A program made the translations under genes and the position numbers. This document shows, piece by piece, positions 21,480 to 25,023 of a stretch of DNA of 25,023 bases. The notes below the pieces were generated by a model. The model ran no database searches, was not told the origin of the DNA, and saw nothing but the letters and a program-made list of their open reading frames with translations. The stretch is from JBMOPD01 sp049323615 (GTDB lineage: Bacteria; Bacillota; Desulfotomaculia; Desulfotomaculales; Desulfocucumaceae): the NCBI GenBank assembly GCA_049323615.1, contig JBMOPD010000090.1:1-25023 (forward strand), in the 5' to 3' direction. The stretch's first letter is position 1. The number at the start of each line of letters is the position of its first letter.

Positions 21480-23909
21480 TTAAGCCCCACAGCCGCCGCA
21501 TGCCTCACCATGATAATGGGAGGGACCAAAGTCTTTCATGCCCCTGGCGTATTCTTCCAGCCTGCGGTCCACCAGGCTGAAAACCGTACCTTCCGGGTAC
21601 ATACCGTTTTCACCGGGCTCCCCGGCCGGTACACCGGTAAGCAGTTCTATACCTTCCTCCACCGTGGAAATGGCATATATGTGAAACTTTCCTTCAGCCA
21701 CAGCCTGGACCACCTCATGGTTGAGCGTCAGGTTTTCAACGTTCCGGGCCGGAATAATCACTCCCTGCCTGCCGGTCAGCCCCCTGTCCCGGCAGAGGTT
21801 GAAAAACCCTTCGATTTTTTCCGTAACCCCGCCGATGGGCTGTATTTCCCCCTTCTGGTTTACCGAGCCGGTTACCGCCAGCCCCTGATAAATGGGAAGC
21901 CCGGAAAGGCTGGACAGTATACAGTAAAGCTCGGTGCTGGAGGCGCTGTCACCGTCCACCCCGTCATACATCTGTTCAAAGGTGATCCTGGCGGACAGGC
22001 GCAGCGGCTTATTCTGCGCAAATTTTTTTCCCAGGTAGCCCACCAGGGTAAGCACCCCCTTGGTATGGCTGCTGCCGCTCATGCGGCACTCCCTTTCTAT
22101 ATTTACCACGCCCTCCTGCCCCATAAAGGTGCTGGCGGTGATACGGGAAGCCCGCCCGAAGGAATAGTCCCCGAAATCAAGCACGGACAGGCCGTTTATC
22201 TGTCCCACCACCTGGCGGTCCGTATCTACCATGATGACACCCTTCAGCATCATTTCCTGCATCTTTTCCTCTATCCTGTTGGAACGGTAAATTTTCTCCT
22301 CGATAGCCCTCCTCACGTGGGAAGAACCCACCAGGGGGGCATTTTCACTTTCGGCCCAGGCGGCGGCCTCGTAGACCACCTCTATAACCTCGTTAAACCT
22401 GGTGGAAAGCTTGTTCTGGTTGCCCGCCAGGCGGGTGCCGTACTCAATCAGCTCAGCCAGGCCCGTCCTGTCAAAATGCCTGAGGTTTTCCCTGGTACAC
22501 ACTGCGCCCACAAAGGCCGCGTAATGGGCCAGGTTCCCGGAGGTCCGGGGCATTTCGGTGTCGAAGTCCACCTTCACCTTGAAAAACTTCTGAAAGTCCT
22601 CGTCAAAAGTGCGCAGCAAGCTGTAAATCTGATAGCTGCCCACCAGGATAACCTTGACGTTGAGGGGAATACCCTCCGGCCTCAGCGATACCGTGGGCAC
22701 CATGCGGTACTGCTCCCCGATGTTCTCCACCACGCACACCTTGTTTTTAAGGGCCCTCTTTAAGGTGTCCCACACCCCCGGATTGGTAAGGACATCCCTG
22801 GCCTGCAGCACAATATAACCGCCGTTGGCCCGGTGGATGGCCCCGGGCTTGATCATGGTATGGTCGGTGCTCAGTGTTCCCATCTGGGTGTTGTACTCTA
22901 TCTTGCCGAACAGGTTGTAGTAGTTGGGGCTGTTTTCAAAAACCACCGGGGCTCCCCGGGTTTCCCCGTTGTTAACAAAGAGGTTCACCCGGTAACGGTC
23001 GAACAGGGTCTGACCGTCGCTGCTCAATCCCGCCCCGGAAGCAGTGGTGGCTGGTTTGAGCTGTTCCAGGTTCTTGGCTATGTCATCCAGTATTTCCCGC
23101 ATGTATTCCTGTACCCCCGGAAATTTCCCGTACTTTTCCTGCAGCCTCCGCACCAGGGGACCGGCTGCCACCAGTACAATCTGTTTGTCCAGGTCGCCGA
23201 GCTTCTGCTTAACCTCCCGTTCCAACTGACGGGTTGAGGAAAGTATCTCCTCAAGCTTCTGCTGAAGGGCCCTGCCCTGCCTTTCCATCTCCTCCTGCAC
23301 TTCCCTGGGCAGGGCCTCGTATTCTTCAACCGACATTTTTTTGCCGTCCCTGGTGGGGGTAAAGAAAAAACCGTTTGGACCCTGCTTCATCAGAAAACCG
23401 GCTTCTGCGGCTTCCCGCCTGACCTCGTTGACGGCCTTTTCAATTTCCTTCTCCATTCCCTGCATGATGGCCATTTTCTTTTGTTCGTAGTCTTCCCCCT
23501 CAAAGGCCTTGGGAATGGCCACCCGCAGGTCCTTAATCAGGTCTTCCATATCCTTTTGCAGGCTTTTTCCATAACCTGGCGGCAGGGGAACCGCCTTGGG
23601 CTGGTCCGGATTGGAAAAATTATATAGGTAGCACCAGTCATCGGGCGCCGTACCCTGGGCTGCCACCTGTCTTAACACATCGTTTATATACGTGCTTTTA
23701 CCGGTCCCGGTGGGCCCGGCCACATAAACATTGTATCCCGGGGCACGCATTGAAACGCCGAACTGCATGGCCCTGACGGCCCTTTCCTGGCCGATGAAGT
23801 CCTTTAAAGGCGGTACCTCCTGCGTGGTCTCACAACACAGTTCTTCGGGCTCACAGTAGCGGCGAAGCTTTTTCACCGGTACCCGCAGCTTTTCTTTCAA
23901 CCCGGTCAT
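21480..23909 (-). CDS. LonB-like ATP-dependent protease
   Basis: An 809-aa AAA+ protease of the AAA_32/Lon_C type found in many Firmicutes. The N-terminal region has Walker A GPTGTGKST (K71) and a coiled-coil insert (about 130-245, rich in Glu, Lys and Arg). The AAA core includes NGGYIVLQARDVL. The C-terminal Lon protease domain has the Ser-Lys dyad: S655 in DGDSAS and K698 in GGVTEKI, 43 residues apart as in E. coli Lon (S679/K722). The last residues form a Cys/His-rich tail (HYHGEACGGCGA) that could bind metal. The ATG at 23907-23909 is chosen because GGAGG (23917-23921) lies 7 nt before it; an in-frame TTG at 23915 is too close. It degrades unfolded or regulatory proteins in the cytoplasm; specific targets are unknown. 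Confidence 0.93.
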   Translation of the reverse strand: MTGLKEKLRVPVKKLRRYCEPEELCCETTQEVPPLKDFIGQERAVRAMQFGVSMRAPGYNVYVAGPTGTGKSTYINDVLRQVAAQGTAPDDWCYLYNFSNPDQPKAVPLPPGYGKSLQKDMEDLIKDLRVAIPKAFEGEDYEQKKMAIMQGMEKEIEKAVNEVRREAAEAGFLMKQGPNGFFFTPTRDGKKMSVEEYEALPREVQEEMERQGRALQQKLEEILSSTRQLEREVKQKLGDLDKQIVLVAAGPLVRRLQEKYGKFPGVQEYMREILDDIAKNLEQLKPATTASGAGLSSDGQTLFDRYRVNLFVNNGETRGAPVVFENSPNYYNLFGKIEYNTQMGTLSTDHTMIKPGAIHRANGGYIVLQARDVLTNPGVWDTLKRALKNKVCVVENIGEQYRMVPTVSLRPEGIPLNVKVILVGSYQIYSLLRTFDEDFQKFFKVKVDFDTEMPRTSGNLAHYAAFVGAVCTRENLRHFDRTGLAELIEYGTRLAGNQNKLSTRFNEVIEVVYEAAAWAESENAPLVGSSHVRRAIEEKIYRSNRIEEKMQEMMLKGVIMVDTDRQVVGQINGLSVLDFGDYSFGRASRITASTFMGQEGVVNIERECRMSGSSHTKGVLTLVGYLGKKFAQNKPLRLSARITFEQMYDGVDGDSASSTELYCILSSLSGLPIYQGLAVTGSVNQKGEIQPIGGVTEKIEGFFNLCRDRGLTGRQGVIIPARNVENLTLNHEVVQAVAEGKFHIYAISTVEEGIELLTGVPAGEPGENGMYPEGTVFSLVDRRLEEYARGMKDFGPSHYHGEACGGCGA

Positions 23910-24218
23910 TGTCAAACCTCCAGATCGTTACCATATTTCCGAAATAATACTGTATCAGCCGCGCTTTTCCCTCCTTTTCAGAAGAATTTTGCGATTTAAA
24001 AATGAGTATAACATCAGGTTTGCCGGAAACATGGGGAAACAGCCCGGTCTTCCCCGGGAAGGTGCGCTGCCGGCAGAAGAATACTTAAATAGTCCGGTAC
24101 CGAGACAAATTATTTATAGAATTGTTTAAAATACCATTTGACTTATTCCCAAAGATTTTGTATACTGATCATTGTCAGCAAACGGCGGCATACAGCATCA
24201 CCACTGTTTCAAGACCAT
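23910..24218. other. intergenic region between the lon-type gene and the tRNA cluster
   Basis: About 310 bp of divergent leader. The right half contains the tRNA promoter (24138-24166). The left half is the lon-type leader with a short GC-rich palindrome CTGCCGGCAG around 24069-24078. The long plus-strand frame that starts here and runs through the tRNAs is an artefact. Confidence 0.5.
24138..24166 (+). promoter_or_regulatory. sigma-A promoter of the tRNA operon
   Basis: TTGACT (24138-24143), a 17-bp spacer and TATACT (24161-24166), each with one mismatch to consensus. It lies about 53 bp upstream of the first tRNA, as expected for a stable-RNA operon. Confidence 0.8.
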
Positions 24219-24294
24219 GGAGCTGTAGTGTAGTGGTTAACATGCCGGCCTGTCAAGCCGGAGATCGCGGGTTCAAGTCCCGTCAGCTCCGCCA
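24219..24294 (+). tRNA. tRNA-Asp (GTC)
   Basis: The acceptor stem GGAGCTG/CAGCTCC closes the cloverleaf. The anticodon stem CCGGC/GCCGG holds loop CTGTCAA with anticodon GTC, the T-loop is GTTCAAGTC and a CCA end is encoded. First of four tRNAs in one transcript. Confidence 0.95.
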
Positions 24295-24298
24295 CCTT

Positions 24299-24374
<76 letters not shown>

Positions 24375-24411
24375 TCGACAATCACTATAATTATATACTA
24401 TGATAAAGCGT

Positions 24412-24486
24412 GCGGAAGTAGCTCAGTGGTAGAGCATCGCCTTGCCAAGGCGAGGGTCGCGAGTTCGAATCTCGTCTTCCGCTCCA
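24412..24486 (+). tRNA. tRNA-Gly (GCC)
   Basis: Acceptor stem GCGGAAG/CTTCCGC, anticodon stem TCGCC/GGCGA with loop TTGCCAA (anticodon GCC), T-loop GTTCGAATC and an encoded TCCA end. It is separated from tRNA-Phe by a 37-bp AT-rich spacer. Confidence 0.95.
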
Positions 24487-24494
24487 TTTTATTC

Positions 24495-24569
24495 GGCGAC
24501 ATAGCCAAGTGGTAAGGCAGAGGACTGCAAATCCTCCACTCCCCGGTTCAAATCCGGGTGTCGCCTCCA
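24495..24569 (+). tRNA. tRNA-Cys (GCA)
   Basis: Acceptor stem GGCGACA/TGTCGCC, anticodon stem GAGGA/TCCTC with loop CTGCAAA (anticodon GCA), T-loop GTTCAAATC and an encoded TCCA end. It is the last tRNA of the operon and the nearest to the integrase remnant, so it may be the original integration target. Confidence 0.95.
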
Positions 24570-24581
24570 GAAACTCAGTAT

Positions 24582-24623
24582 TGGCAAGCATTTCAAGGCT
24601 GGAAGTGCTTGCCATTTTGTTTT
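24582..24623 (+). terminator. terminator of the tRNA operon
   Basis: A perfect 9-bp stem, TGGCAAGCA (24582-24590) and TGCTTGCCA (24606-24614), with a 15-nt loop and a following TTTTGTTTT tract. It begins 13 bp after tRNA-Cys. Confidence 0.85.
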
Positions 24624-24632
24624 AAAGATAAA

Positions 24633-24665
24633 TTTGATCACATTTGATCACAAACAGGTGATCAA
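24633..24665. repeat. tandem TTTGATCACA repeats with inverted copy
   Basis: TTTGATCACA occurs twice in tandem (24633-24642 and 24643-24652). GTGATCAA (24658-24665) is the inverted complement of TTGATCAC. The cluster lies between the tRNA terminator and the 3' end of the recombinase remnant, where arm-type integrase sites or an excisionase or repressor operator would be expected. That role is inferred from position. Confidence 0.45.
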
Positions 24666-24698
24666 GGGATATGTTTAGCCGCTTTCAGCCTATGGGAA

Positions 24699-24902
24699 TT
24701 ATTTCCTGGCCCCAAACAGCCTTTCTTCAATGCGCATCGCCGCCTCCCGCTGCATGCCGGGAATGACATGGGAATAAATATCAAGGGTCAACCGGGTTGT
24801 ACTGTGCCCCAGCCGCTCGGCAACAATCTTGGGGCTTACCCTGTCCTTCAGCAGGTATGTGGCATGGCAGTGCCGCTTATGTAACGCGTTACATAACCAG
24901 CA
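24699..24902 (-). pseudogene. C-terminal fragment of a tyrosine recombinase (phage-type integrase)
   Basis: Translated on the minus strand, the last 60 or so residues are clearly the C-terminal catalytic part of a tyrosine recombinase. Present are the RHCHATYLL box with its Arg and His, SPKIVAERLGHS with the second conserved His, and the nucleophile Tyr in LDIYSHV followed by PGMQREAAMRIEERLFGARK and a stop at 24699-24701. Upstream of the RHCHA box the similarity stops at about 24876, exactly where a 20-bp palindrome begins, and a stop codon in frame follows at 24903-24905. All of the N-terminal and core-binding domains are missing, so this is a remnant cut by another element or a deletion. 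Its place beside tRNA-Cys fits a former integrative element. Confidence 0.8.
24877..24896. repeat. perfect 20-bp palindrome at the integrase breakpoint
   Basis: TTATGTAACGCGTTACATAA is fully self-complementary. Its left edge coincides with the point where recombinase homology ends, so it probably marks the end of an inserted element or the recombination site that truncated the gene. Confidence 0.6.
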
Positions 24903-24984
24903 TTATGAGAAGCAGATGATTATGGGAAGTGTTGCTTAAAAATCAGCAAATTTATTGCATTTTCAAGGAAATCACTTCTCATAA
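24903..24984. mobile_element. repeat-bearing end of a possible mobile element
   Basis: TTATGAGAAG (24903-24912) recurs as TTATGGGAAGTG (24920-24931) and, inverted, as CACTTCTCATAA (24973-24984). Together with the palindrome at 24877 there are four TTATG-type elements in about 110 bp. This could be a small MITE-like unit with 10-bp terminal inverted repeats or the multi-site end of a larger transposon (IS21-, Tn7- or Mu-like layout) that continues beyond the window. No transposase is visible, so the family is undetermined. Confidence 0.4.
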
Positions 24985-25023
24985 ATTTTTACGTTAAACT
25001 GGTCTATTTACATAGATTTTGGA

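Noticed and set aside
21510..22763. Plus-strand 417-codon frame
   Set aside because: It is antisense to the lon-type gene with no family features; a shadow frame.
24391..24615. Minus-strand 74-codon frame with GFEPGSGG and RRDSNSRPSPWQ
   Set aside because: It is antisense to tRNA-Gly and tRNA-Cys; these strings are the well-known artefact proteins read from the complement of tRNA genes.

Overview
This is a chromosomal segment of moderate GC with AT-rich intergenic regions. It most likely comes from an anaerobic Firmicute of the Desulfotomaculum/Pelotomaculum type (inference). The support is strong AGGAGG-type ribosome binding sites, some TTG and GTG starts, an AcuA-type acetyltransferase, VanW and PRC-barrel proteins, a LonB-like protease with an N-terminal AAA domain, and two TSUP anion transporters. 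No phylogenetic marker is present, so the assignment is tentative.

Left part (1-5000): an unrecognised partial reading frame (3-221) is followed on the minus strand by an abutting LytS/LytR-type two-component pair (232-2322). Next come a small plus-strand gene (2743-2982), a bidirectional terminator, an MBL-fold hydrolase (3076-4038) and a solitary twin-CBS protein (4229-4777). Upstream of the CBS gene is a good match to a sigma-54 (-24/-12) promoter at 4816-4831, with a pair of direct repeats about 150 bp further upstream. A sigma-54 activator is encoded in the same window at 11129-12481.

Central part (5300-13400): a transport and signalling neighbourhood. A 61-residue membrane protein and a TSUP transporter lie on the plus strand. 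Each is preceded by a near-identical 25-nt leader motif (5381-5405 and 5790-5814), and a GC-rich stem structure lies between the genes. Convergent to them is a minus-strand operon: a second TSUP transporter, a DUF1634-like membrane protein, a 23-codon micro-ORF that overlaps both neighbours, and an unrecognised 220-aa protein. A dyad-rich 600-bp intergenic region separates this operon from a divergent NtrB/NtrC-like pair (9574-12481), which acuA (12733-13359) follows.

Right part (13400-24000): a minus-strand envelope operon holds a TM/acidic/TPR-like protein, a PRC-barrel protein and a VanW protein. An AMP-forming acyl-CoA synthetase, with a coupled 22-codon leader ORF, and a DRG-like TGS GTPase are on the plus strand. 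TldD and the LonB-like protease are on the minus strand.

Right edge (24100-25023): a sigma-A promoter drives a tRNA-Asp, Phe, Gly, Cys cluster that ends in a clear terminator. Just beyond it is the C-terminal remnant of a tyrosine recombinase. The remnant stops at a perfect 20-bp palindrome followed by several copies of a short repeat, which looks like the end of another mobile element running off the window. This is a typical tRNA-linked integration site.

The genes suggest an anion-export and two-component regulatory cluster in the centre, plus acetate/acyl-CoA activation (acyl-CoA synthetase and AcuA) with post-translational control. All functional links between neighbours are inference from layout.
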